Of a stretch of DNA of 5,934 nt, positions 1 through 5,934 are shown one piece after another (within the stretch, counting starts at the first letter, position 1; each line of letters begins with the position of its first letter). The DNA lies in NCBI GenBank assembly GCA_013695395.1, contig JACDAP010000208.1, positions 1 through 5,934 of the forward strand, written 5' to 3'. Under the pieces are notes generated by a model. That model was given only the letters and a program-made list of their open reading frames with translations. It searched no databases and was not told the DNA's origin. The position numbers and the translations under genes are program-made. The DNA comes from Solirubrobacterales bacterium. GTDB taxonomy: Bacteria; Actinomycetota; Thermoleophilia; Solirubrobacterales; Solirubrobacteraceae.

Positions 1-387
1 GCCGCGCGGATAGGGCATGTCCGTGCTCGTCAGCGCGCCTCCGCCGAGGTCGCGCTGCGCGAGCAGGATGGCCAGGCTCGACCAGCCGTAGGCGACGCCG
101 GTCTCGATGACCCCGCGCGCGTCGAGACCGCGCACCAGGTGGTACAGCAGCCGGGTGTTGCCCGGACCTCCCAGCGTGAACCCGCTCGTGTGGACCCGCC
201 GCGCGGCGGCATCGACGTCGCGCGGGTGGAGCTGATCGATGTCCGGATAGTCCCCGGGACCGAGGAGTTCCACAAGAGCCTCGGTGGGCGATATCCCGCG
301 CGCCTGACCCCATGCTCTCGCCTGCGGCCCGGTTCGCTCTGCGGCACGACGAGAGGGCAGCACGCGCGCCCGCGTCATCTCGATCAC
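1..387 (-). CDS. Class I SAM-dependent methyltransferase, N-terminal part (C-terminus beyond the left edge)
   Basis: Reading the minus strand from 387 to 1 gives 129 residues without a stop; the gene runs off the left edge. Counting GTG(387) as residue 1, a GGPGNTRLLYHLV stretch (72-84) leads into VIETGVAYG (93-101). This resembles motif I of class I methyltransferases (acidic residue plus glycine-rich SAM loop, E95, G97, G101). LTSTDMPYPR (119-128) follows and offers an acidic residue (D123) where the SAM ribose is usually bound. The catalytic half is missing, so the acceptor is unknown; modification of a sugar is inferred from the neighbours. The start is uncertain: GTG at 387 overlaps the upstream glycosyltransferase stop as GTGA, ATG at 378 is an alternative, and no good ribosome binding site precedes either. 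In the same frame just upstream, codons 414-388 read LRRPWTYRH, which looks protein-like, so a start further upstream (for example GTG at 492) is possible. Confidence 0.8.
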   Translation of the reverse strand, partial: MIEMTRARVLPSRRAAERTGPQARAWGQARGISPTEALVELLGPGDYPDIDQLHPRDVDAAARRVHTSGFTLGGPGNTRLLYHLVRGLDARGVIETGVAYGWSSLAILLAQRDLGGGALTSTDMPYPRG

Positions 388-1580
388 GTGCCGGTACGTC
401 CATGGCCGTCGCAGAAACCAGGCACCGTCGCCGCGTTGTTCGGCGGTGGTTGGCCGCCTGTCGCGCCGGCCTCGGCTCCGATCTGCGAGCACATGATCGC
501 GAAGGTGCGTCGGTAATGGTCGTCGGCAGCCTCCGCGGTGTACGGGGCGATCAGCTCCCGCCCGCGACGCGAGAGCTCCCGCTTCTCTTTTGAATCGAGA
601 CCCGCGACCCAGAGGATGCGCTCCGCGATGGCGCTCGGCTCCAGAGGTGCGACCAGGCGAGGGTCGAGCTGCCTGACGATCTCACGCGTTCCGGTCCACT
701 CCGAAACGATCGGGATCAGTCCCGCATGCATCGCCTCGATCGATGCCAGCGGAAACGCATCGCCTCGCGCCGCATGCAGGTAGATCGACGACGCGCGGTA
801 CCACTCGTCGACAGCCATCGAAGGACCGTGGAAGGTGATCCGCGCCGTCGCCGCGTCGCACAGACCGGCCGTGCACCGTCGGACGATGTCCGCGCCCCAA
901 TCGCCGACGACGTGAAACTCGAGCGCCGGATCGGCCTTCGCCGCCAGCGCGAACGCCTGCACCATGAGGTCGAGACCCTTGTAGTGCATGCGGAACTCGG
1001 CGGGCCCGCTACCGACGAACAGGATCGATCGCCGTTCGAGGTCGGGGTCGATGCTTCGCAGGCCGGCGACCTTGTCCGCCGGCGGCCCGATGAACGTGCG
1101 GTAGGCCGGCGGGCAGTCGTCGCCGAGCAGGTCCTTCGCGATCTCGGCGGCCATGTCCCCTTCGCACAGCAGCGCGTCGTAGTTGCGCAGCGCCCAGCGG
1201 TGGAGCCGGGCGACAGGGTAGGAGAACGCATGCGACTGGAGGAAGTACAGCGTGTGGCTGCCCAGGTGCACGACGATCTTCTGATCCCGCCGCAAAAAAA
1301 GCAGCTTCATCACCACGGGCGAGATGTGAAGGTTGTCGACCAGGAAGACGCCGTGCTCGCGCCGGCGCGGCAGCGTCGCCGCGCACACCAGCCAGCTCGC
1401 GACGGTGCGAAGCCGGGATCGTGACTGATCCTGCCATCGCAGCCTGAAGTCGACGAACTCGAACTCACCGCCCACCGCTTCCGCCAAGCGGGCGTGCGCC
1501 GGATGGGCTCCGGGGCGGCCGTGCAGGTATCGCACCTTGGGGAGCCCGGGGAGCCGATCCTTGGCCATGGGTACGATCAT
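384..1580 (-). CDS. GT4-like (GT-B fold) glycosyltransferase
   Basis: This 398-residue protein reads as a retaining GT-B glycosyltransferase that would transfer a sugar from a nucleotide donor to a lipid-linked or growing glycan on the cytoplasmic face of the membrane. The N-terminal domain (about 15-175) is divergent. The C-terminal Rossmann domain is typical: RRSILFVGSG (183-192), HYKGLDLMVQAFALA (199-213, including the donor-contacting K201), EFHVVGDWG (221-229), ITFHGP (248-253), then GDAFPLASIEAM (273-284) and IPIVSEWTGTREIV (289-302). The usual E-x7-E donor-binding motif appears as D274-x7-E282. The last ~27 residues (after 371) are rich in Gly, Pro and Asn, and look unlike folded protein. 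ATG at 1580 overlaps the upstream gene's TGA as ATGA (1577-1580), suggesting coupling; ATG at 1568 (MAKDRLPG) is an alternative start. The 3' end overlaps the methyltransferase gene. Donor and acceptor are unknown. Confidence 0.85.
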   Translation of the reverse strand: MIVPMAKDRLPGLPKVRYLHGRPGAHPAHARLAEAVGGEFEFVDFRLRWQDQSRSRLRTVASWLVCAATLPRRREHGVFLVDNLHISPVVMKLLFLRRDQKIVVHLGSHTLYFLQSHAFSYPVARLHRWALRNYDALLCEGDMAAEIAKDLLGDDCPPAYRTFIGPPADKVAGLRSIDPDLERRSILFVGSGPAEFRMHYKGLDLMVQAFALAAKADPALEFHVVGDWGADIVRRCTAGLCDAATARITFHGPSMAVDEWYRASSIYLHAARGDAFPLASIEAMHAGLIPIVSEWTGTREIVRQLDPRLVAPLEPSAIAERILWVAGLDSKEKRELSRRGRELIAPYTAEAADDHYRRTFAIMCSQIGAEAGATGGQPPPNNAATVPGFCDGHGRTGT

Positions 1581-2716
1581 CCTGGCGTTCGCCCCCGGTG
1601 TGAAGCCGCTGAGAGCATCCGCTCGACGACGGCATCCCAGTTGAGCTCGCGGTCGATGCGGGCTCTCCCCCGCAGCCCCATCTCCCTCGCCGTGCCGGGG
1701 CTGTCCAGTAGGCGAATCATCGCGTTCGCGAGCTGCCCCACGTCGCCAACGGCTACGAGCAACCCCGTCTCTCCGTCGACGACCGCTTCCGGGATCCCGC
1801 CGACGCGGGTGCCGATCACGGGCAGACCGAACGCCATCGCCTCCATGATCGACATGCCCGTCGGCTCGAACCGCGACGGCAGGCAGAACACCGCCGACTC
1901 CGCGTATCTCCTCGCCACCTCCTCGCGATCGCTGACCTCGCCGACGCTCGTCACGCCGGGCGGGTCAGAGTCGAGTCGGCCTCCGAGGACGACGAGCTTG
2001 GCATCCGGTATCGACCGCCGCGCGATCGCGAACGCCTCGAGCAGCTCCGGTACGCCCTTGTTGTGATGGTGCCCGCTGACCCCCAGGTGCGCCACGAACA
2101 AAATGGTTCGGTTCGCATAACGGGCTGGACGGGCCAGCTCACCGAGGTCGCTTGGATAGGCGATGTTGACCCCCGCACCCACGGTCGTCACACGCCGCTC
2201 GTCGACACCGTAGTCGGCGATCAGGGAGGTTCGCGGGGCCTCGGGCATGGTGAAGATGTGTTCGGCTCCGAGATAGAGGGCCAGCTCGGCGTCGCGGCCC
2301 AGCGCGTCCGGGCCGAACGGGGGCTCGCGTCCTTCCCTGCGGATCGCGTCGGTCGTGTCCAGGAGCAGCCAGTACGGGAGTCCGCGAGGCTGAAACTGGC
2401 GAAAGGGCGACAGGAGCACATCGCCCTGGGGAACGCGCCCGACAAGCCGGCCACACTTGGAGGACTGGGCTTCGTAGAAGGTGCGGCGAAAGCCCCGCTT
2501 CCATTCCGAGCGGTTCGGCCTGTAGCTCGCCGCTGCCAGCCGGTAACGCTGGAGCCGGCTTGGGGAGACGTCCAGACGGGCGATGAGGTCCCCCCGTCGC
2601 TCCAGTGCGGCGAACAACGCCGCGACCGTCCCCGAGTTGTTGTGCGGGTCGTGAGACGGCCCCGAGGAGACTCCCACGATCAGGATCGAGGGCGCACGGG
2701 ACCGGTCGTCCATCAT
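1577..2716 (-). CDS. Glycosyltransferase family 4 (GT-B fold)
   Basis: This 379-residue protein is a confident GT4 family glycosyltransferase. The N-terminal domain opens with a beta strand and acceptor-side loop (SILIVGVSSGPSHDPHNNSG, 10-29), followed by helix VAALFAALERRG. The C-terminal donor domain has NRTILFVAHLG (202-212), HHHNKGVPELLEAFAIA (216-232, K220), AKLVVLGG (239-246), and the classic E-x7-E: FEPTGMSIMEAMAFGLPVI (283-301; E284 and E292). It then has GTRVGGIPEAVVDGETGLLV (302-321), the typical nucleotide-sugar pocket. Length is normal for the family. I chose ATG 2716 (tandem ATG at 2713) because conserved sequence starts about 10 residues later; an in-frame GTG at 2728 is possible. 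The frame stays open far upstream to about 4834, but that part is antisense to asnB and unlikely to be coding. It is the first gene of the leftward block, and its promoter would have to lie inside the 5' end of asnB; I saw no convincing one. Sugar specificity is unknown. Confidence 0.9.
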   Translation of the reverse strand: MMDDRSRAPSILIVGVSSGPSHDPHNNSGTVAALFAALERRGDLIARLDVSPSRLQRYRLAAASYRPNRSEWKRGFRRTFYEAQSSKCGRLVGRVPQGDVLLSPFRQFQPRGLPYWLLLDTTDAIRREGREPPFGPDALGRDAELALYLGAEHIFTMPEAPRTSLIADYGVDERRVTTVGAGVNIAYPSDLGELARPARYANRTILFVAHLGVSGHHHNKGVPELLEAFAIARRSIPDAKLVVLGGRLDSDPPGVTSVGEVSDREEVARRYAESAVFCLPSRFEPTGMSIMEAMAFGLPVIGTRVGGIPEAVVDGETGLLVAVGDVGQLANAMIRLLDSPGTAREMGLRGRARIDRELNWDAVVERMLSAASHRGRTPG

Positions 2717-2723
2717 GTCTTCA

Positions 2724-2729
2724 TACACT
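2724..2729 (+). promoter_or_regulatory. Candidate -10 element of a leaderless asnB promoter
   Basis: TACACT fits the TANNNT pattern of actinobacterial sigma-70 type -10 boxes and lies in the only intergenic gap (2717-2737). Eight bases separate it from the asnB ATG at 2738, so transcription would begin at or next to the A of ATG. This agrees with the absence of any purine-rich ribosome binding site before this start. No consensus -35 hexamer is visible at 16-18 bp upstream (around 2700-2707), which lies inside the opposing glycosyltransferase gene. The call is an inference from spacing and sequence only. Confidence 0.35.
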
Positions 2730-2737
2730 CTCGTCCG

Positions 2738-4627
2738 ATGTGCGGCATCTCGGGCTCGATCATCCTCGATGCCGGCACGCAGGTAGGGACGGTCGACGAG
2801 CAGCTCCGTGTGCTGCGCCACCGCGGCCCCGACGCCAGTGGCTACTTCGAGCGCGCGGCCGGCACCGTGGCACAGAACCGGCTGGCGATCATCGACCTGC
2901 AGACGGGCGACCCGCCGATCACCAACGAGGACGCGACCGTCGGCGTCGTGCTCAACGGCGAGATCTACAACTTCCGCGAGCTGCGCGACGAGCTCGTTGA
3001 CCGCGGGCACGTGTTCAGCACGAGCGGCGACACGGAGACGATCGCGCATCTCGCGGAGGAGGCGGCGGACGCCGTGCAGATCGCGCGGCGCCTTGACGGC
3101 ATGTTCGCGTTCGCGATCTGCGACAGCCGCCGCCAGCGCCTCGTGCTCGGGCGCGATCGGCTGGGCAAGAAGCCGCTCTACTACTACAGCTCGGCCGGGG
3201 CGTTCGTGTTCGGCAGCGAGATCAAGGCTGTCCTCGCCCACCCGGCCGTCGTCCGCGAGCTCGACGACGGTGCGCTGGCGGCCTATCTGACCTTCGGGTA
3301 TGTCCCCACGCCGAGGACGTTCTATCGCGGGATCCGCAGCCTCGCGCCCGGGCACGTCCTGACCGTCGCCGGCGGGGGGCCACCCGTCGTCGAGCGTTAC
3401 TGGTCCCCGCCCGTGCGCCGCGACCGCGAGCCAGCTGGGCGGACGGGCGGAGGCACGCTCGAGGAGGCGGCCACCGGGGTGCGCAGCCGGTTGAGCGTCG
3501 CCATCGGCAAGCGCCTGGTCTCCGATGTGCCGCTGGGAGCCTTTCTCAGCGGAGGGATCGACTCGAGCCTCGTCGTCGCGCTGATGGCGGGCATGGTGGA
3601 TCGGCCGGTGCAGACCTTCACGATCGGCTTCGACGACCGGGACGGCTTCGACGAGCGCGAGTACGCGCGTCTGGTCGCCGAGCGTTACGGCACCGATCAC
3701 CACGAGTTCGTGGTCGCCCCCGACGCGGTGGACCTCGTCGAGCGCCTCGTGTGGCACCACGATCAGCCTTTCGGGGACTCCAGCGCGGTCCCGACCTTCC
3801 TCCTGAGCGAGCTGACGCGACAGCACGTGACCGTGGCGCTGTCGGGCGACGGCGGCGACGAGCTGTTCGCCGGCTACGAGCGCTTCGCCGCGGCCAGGGT
3901 GCTGGAGCGCTACGCGGAGATCCCCACACCGATCAGAACGGGTGGACGGCGCTTGCTCGAGACGCTTCCCCGCACGGCGCTGCGTGGCCGCGTCGGGAGC
4001 CTGCAGCGCTTCGCGCGATCGGCGGAGCTGGGGATGCCGAACGCATACGTGGGCTGGTTGAGCTTCTTCTCCGAGGACATGCGGCACGAGGCGCTGCCCG
4101 GGGCGTCGTCGTCGTGGGCGATCGACGACTTCGAGCGGGTGTGGGAGGAGTCCGAGGGCGCCCACCCGCTTGATCGACTGCTCGACGTCAACCTCAAGAC
4201 GTACCTCGTCGACGACCTGCTGGTCAAGGTCGATCGCATGAGCATGGCCCACGGCCTCGAGGTGCGCTCGCCCTTCCTGGACACCGACTTGCTGCGCTAC
4301 GCATCGGGCCTGCCGGCGGGTTTGAAGGCCCGCGGGCTCTCGCTGAAGCGCGTACTCAAGGCGGCCGCGGCCGACCTGCTGCCTGCCGAGATCACACGAC
4401 GTCGCAAGAAGGGCTTCGGGGTCCCCCTGGATCGCTGGTTTCGCAATGAGTTGCGACTGTACGTCGCGGACATGTTGGGCTCCCCGCACGCCCGCGTCCG
4501 CGCTCATCTGGCCCCGGCGGTCGTAGACCGGCTGCTGCAGGAGCACACCTCCGGCGCTCGCGAGCACGGCCAGGCCCTGTGGCTGCTGCTCACGCTCGAG
4601 GTATTCCTCCGCCGGGAGGGCTGGTGA
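2738..4627 (+). CDS. asnB: Glutamine-hydrolysing asparagine synthase family amidotransferase (AsnB-like)
   Basis: The 629-residue protein has both halves of class B asparagine synthetases. The N-terminal class II glutaminase begins MCGISG, with C2 the predicted nucleophile once Met is removed; this fixes the start. Then come RHRGPD (27-32), NRLAIIDL (47-54), NGEIYNF (73-79) and SGDTE (96-100), the glutamine-binding signature positions. The C-terminal ATP pyrophosphatase domain carries the PP-loop SGGIDSS (271-277), SGDGGDE (369-375), DDLLVKVDRMSM (492-503) with GLEVRSPFLD soon after, and KKGFGVP (557-563). All catalytic signatures look intact and the length is normal. Ammonia from glutamine is channelled to an adenylated carboxylate: aspartate in the namesake reaction. 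Among sugar genes, a glycan acid such as a uronate is an equally plausible acceptor (inference, by analogy with AsnB homologues in O-antigen and exopolysaccharide loci). It stands alone on the plus strand: divergent from the glycosyltransferases, convergent with the polyprenyl-phosphate transferase. No Shine-Dalgarno sequence precedes it. Confidence 0.95.
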   Translation: MCGISGSIILDAGTQVGTVDEQLRVLRHRGPDASGYFERAAGTVAQNRLAIIDLQTGDPPITNEDATVGVVLNGEIYNFRELRDELVDRGHVFSTSGDTETIAHLAEEAADAVQIARRLDGMFAFAICDSRRQRLVLGRDRLGKKPLYYYSSAGAFVFGSEIKAVLAHPAVVRELDDGALAAYLTFGYVPTPRTFYRGIRSLAPGHVLTVAGGGPPVVERYWSPPVRRDREPAGRTGGGTLEEAATGVRSRLSVAIGKRLVSDVPLGAFLSGGIDSSLVVALMAGMVDRPVQTFTIGFDDRDGFDEREYARLVAERYGTDHHEFVVAPDAVDLVERLVWHHDQPFGDSSAVPTFLLSELTRQHVTVALSGDGGDELFAGYERFAAARVLERYAEIPTPIRTGGRRLLETLPRTALRGRVGSLQRFARSAELGMPNAYVGWLSFFSEDMRHEALPGASSSWAIDDFERVWEESEGAHPLDRLLDVNLKTYLVDDLLVKVDRMSMAHGLEVRSPFLDTDLLRYASGLPAGLKARGLSLKRVLKAAAADLLPAEITRRRKKGFGVPLDRWFRNELRLYVADMLGSPHARVRAHLAPAVVDRLLQEHTSGAREHGQALWLLLTLEVFLRREGW

Positions 4628-5729
4628 GTCCCGCGACGAGGTCGCGATGGTTCTGCTCAGGCCCGGAGACGGCCAACGCCGGCGTGCGCGTCTCGTTGAT
4701 GGCCGAGCTGCGGCATGCCAGGTTCTTGGTGGAGCCCGACCACGCCGGCGAGTCGAGGACGAACACGGCCCATATGCCCAGGCACGCGGCGAGTCCGCCC
4801 GCTCCGACCACCCACTCCGGCCCCGCCTCCGCACACGCGACGGCGACCGCGCACAGCACGGCCTGACCGCCCGCCAGCGCCAGCGCGACCCGCCCCGGCG
4901 AGCCCAGTCGCGTCGCCAGCCGGTGCGTCAGATGGTCGCGACCGCCGCTGAGCAGCGGCCGGCCCGCACGCCGGCGCGAGACGCTGACGAGCGTCGTGTC
5001 GAGGATCGCCAGGCCCGCGATCAGCGCGGCCGCGACCACGGCGGTCAGCTCCAGGCCCGTGGAGGGCGCGGCGACCATCGCCGTGCCCGCGACCAGCGTG
5101 CCGAGCAGCATGCTGCCGCCGTCGCCCATGAAGATCCGGCCCGTGAGGTTGTAGGGCAGGAAGCCCGCGCAGGCGCCGGCGATCGCCAGGCAGAGGGCGG
5201 CCAGCCCGGTCTCGCCGCCCACAAGCGCCAGTCCGGCGGCGCCCAGGGCCGACGTGGCGGCGGTCGTCGCCGCCGCGCCGTTCATGTTGTCCATGAGGTT
5301 GAACGCGTTGACGATGCCAAGCACCCACAGGACGGTCAGCGCGGCGTCCGCAGGCGCGCTGCCGAGCACGTCCCAGCCAAGCCCGGCGCTCCACAGGACC
5401 AGCGCCACGGCGACCTCGACGAGCACCCGCAGCTGCGGCGACAGGTTGTGGCGGTCGTCGATCGTGCCCATGGCCCACAGCCCCAGCGCGCACGCGAGCA
5501 GCACGGCGTAGGTCGAGGTGCCCGCGCCGAAGACCAGGGCCGCGATCGCGATGCCCGCGGCCAGCGCACAGCCGCCGAGGTACGGCGTCGCCCGCGCGTG
5601 GCCCTTGTAGCCCAGGGGCCGGTCCAAAAATCCAGTGCGCACCGCCAGCCTGATCGCCGCCGGCGTCAGCGCGAACGTGAGGAGCGCCGCGGTCGCAAAG
5701 GCGGCCGTCAGCGCGATCTCAGGCGGCAT
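4590..5729 (-). CDS. MraY/WecA-family polyprenyl-phosphate sugar-1-phosphate transferase
   Basis: This 379-residue integral membrane protein should transfer a sugar-1-phosphate (often HexNAc-1-phosphate) from a UDP-sugar to a polyprenyl phosphate carrier, the first committed step of glycan assembly. It is almost wholly hydrophobic up to about residue 327, consistent with the ~10-11 helices of the family. Family signatures in order: DRP (36-38) and YKGHARATPYLGG (41-53); GTIDDRHNLS (88-97) with D91/D92; NAFNLMDNMNG (141-151); FMGDGGSMLLG (200-210) with D203; GGRDHLTHRL (262-271), the cytoplasmic His-containing loop. The third motif has N150 where an Asp is usual. A hydrophilic tail of about 49 residues follows W330, and its last codons overlap asnB's 3' end by 38 bp. 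ATG 5729 overlaps the epimerase gene by 11 bp, implying coupled expression; no clear ribosome binding site is visible. MraY itself is less likely because no peptidoglycan genes are nearby. The sugar is unknown. Confidence 0.9.
   Translation of the reverse strand: MPPEIALTAAFATAALLTFALTPAAIRLAVRTGFLDRPLGYKGHARATPYLGGCALAAGIAIAALVFGAGTSTYAVLLACALGLWAMGTIDDRHNLSPQLRVLVEVAVALVLWSAGLGWDVLGSAPADAALTVLWVLGIVNAFNLMDNMNGAAATTAATSALGAAGLALVGGETGLAALCLAIAGACAGFLPYNLTGRIFMGDGGSMLLGTLVAGTAMVAAPSTGLELTAVVAAALIAGLAILDTTLVSVSRRRAGRPLLSGGRDHLTHRLATRLGSPGRVALALAGGQAVLCAVAVACAEAGPEWVVGAGGLAACLGIWAVFVLDSPAWSGSTKNLACRSSAINETRTPALAVSGPEQNHRDLVAGLTSPPGGGIPRA
4606..4619. other. Small perfect hairpin in the convergent gene overlap
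   Basis: CCTCC (4606-4610) and GGAGG (4615-4619) form a 5-bp all-GC stem with a GCCG loop, inside the 38 bp shared by the ends of asnB and the opposing transferase gene. It reads the same way on both strands, so it could slow polymerase from either side. There is no T tract on either side, and a stem this short arises easily in GC-rich DNA, so I do not call it a terminator. Confidence 0.2.
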
Positions 5730-5934
5730 CGGCGACGACCGTCGCCACTGCGGCCACCGCGATGGCGTCGCGCACGCGCTCGTGGCGGATGACGTCGTCG
5801 ATCGCGTCGTCGAGCGTCCGGGTCGGGCGCCATCCGGTCGTCGCCTGCAGCAGCGATGTGTCGGGCTCGCGGCGCCCGAGCTCCTCGAAGCCGGGCGGGT
5901 AGGCCGTCTCGTAGGGCACCAGGCAGATGCGGCT
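5719..5934 (-). CDS. NAD-dependent sugar-nucleotide epimerase/dehydratase, C-terminal end (N-terminus beyond the right edge)
   Basis: The last 71 codons of a gene entering from the right edge are open and end at TGA (5721-5719). The peptide includes VPYETAYPPGFEELGRREPD, then LLQATTGWRPTRTLDDAIDDVI. This is the pattern seen at the C-terminus of extended short-chain dehydrogenases acting on nucleotide sugars: a VPY...GFE(D/E) loop, a RR-PD motif, then a G(W/Y)xPxxxLDxxIxxVI helix. UDP-glucose 4-epimerase and UDP-glucuronate decarboxylase relatives end like this. The NAD-binding Rossmann fold and the catalytic Tyr-x3-Lys lie outside the window, so reaction and substrate cannot be named. The final Ala/Val-rich residues look like an unconserved tail. 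The gene overlaps the downstream polyprenyl-phosphate transferase by 11 bp in the same direction, so the two are probably co-transcribed, with this enzyme perhaps supplying or modifying a sugar donor. An in-frame GTG at 5919 is internal, not the real start. Confidence 0.8.
   Translation of the reverse strand, partial: SRICLVPYETAYPPGFEELGRREPDTSLLQATTGWRPTRTLDDAIDDVIRHERVRDAIAVAAVATVVADAA

Noticed and set aside
30..516. Short open frames on both strands at the left edge (30-347 minus, 139-516 plus, 312-593 plus)
   Set aside because: The minus-strand frame read from 387 to 1 carries a methyltransferase motif I; the other frames are Arg/Pro/Ser-rich shadows of it and of the glycosyltransferase end.
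726..1424. Plus-strand 232-residue open frame opposite the 384-1580 glycosyltransferase
   Set aside because: The translation is Arg/Val/Asp-rich with no recognisable fold or motif, and the opposite strand encodes a clear GT-B enzyme.
2063..2737. Upstream in-frame extension of asnB on the plus strand
   Set aside because: AsnB needs its Cys right after the initiator Met, which fixes the start at 2738; the extension is antisense to the glycosyltransferase and has no domain signature.
2717..4834. Very long minus-strand open frame continuous with the 1577-2716 glycosyltransferase, antisense to asnB
   Set aside because: It is exactly opposite a complete AsnB with intact motifs, its translation is Arg/Ala/Asp/Val-rich with no recognisable domain, and GC-rich codon bias commonly leaves such antisense frames open. 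The true glycosyltransferase start is near 2716.
4647..5792. Plus-strand 381-residue open frame opposite the polyprenyl-phosphate transferase
   Set aside because: It is an Arg/Gln/Ala-rich low-complexity translation antisense to a gene with clear family motifs and membrane helices; a compositional shadow.
1..5934. CRISPR arrays, tRNA/rRNA genes, insertion sequences, toxin-antitoxin or defence genes
   Set aside because: No direct repeats with regular spacing, no tRNA-like cloverleaf, and no transposase or nuclease motifs were seen; the window is filled by sugar-metabolism coding sequences.

Overview
The window is high-GC DNA (by eye roughly two thirds or more G+C) with tightly packed, mostly overlapping genes and no RNA genes, mobile elements or CRISPR repeats that I could find. 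Base composition, strong G/C preference at third codon positions, several non-ATG or leaderless-looking starts and the protein style suggest an actinobacterium, possibly of the Thermoleophilia/Solirubrobacterales type. That placement is inference from style only.

The content is part of a cell-surface or extracellular polysaccharide biosynthesis locus. From right to left on the minus strand it holds: the C-terminal end of an NAD-dependent sugar-nucleotide epimerase/dehydratase (5719-5934, cut by the window edge); a polytopic MraY/WecA-family polyprenyl-phosphate sugar-1-phosphate transferase (4590-5729); then, after an interruption, two GT-B (GT4-like) glycosyltransferases (1577-2716 and 384-1580) and the N-terminal half of a class I SAM-dependent methyltransferase (1-387, cut by the window edge). 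The interruption is a complete glutamine-dependent asparagine synthetase-like amidotransferase (asnB family, 2738-4627) on the plus strand. It is divergent from the glycosyltransferases across only 21 bp and convergent with the transferase gene, with a 38-bp tail-to-tail overlap.

A plausible joint role: the epimerase prepares a sugar nucleotide, the membrane transferase loads the first sugar phosphate onto the polyprenyl carrier, the two glycosyltransferases extend the chain, and the methyltransferase and AsnB-like enzyme decorate it (methylation; amidation, for example of a uronic acid). Sugar identities cannot be read from the sequence. Junctions in the minus-strand blocks are overlaps of 4 bp (GTGA at 384-387, ATGA at 1577-1580) and 11 bp (5719-5729), which points to translational coupling within two operon segments.

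No stretch above 300 bases lacks a gene; the only intergenic gap is 2717-2737. I see no clearly undescribed system. The points most worth a second look are the leaderless-looking asnB promoter in that gap, the altered acidic motif of the polyprenyl-phosphate transferase, the D-x7-E variant in one glycosyltransferase, and the unclear glycosyltransferase/methyltransferase boundary.
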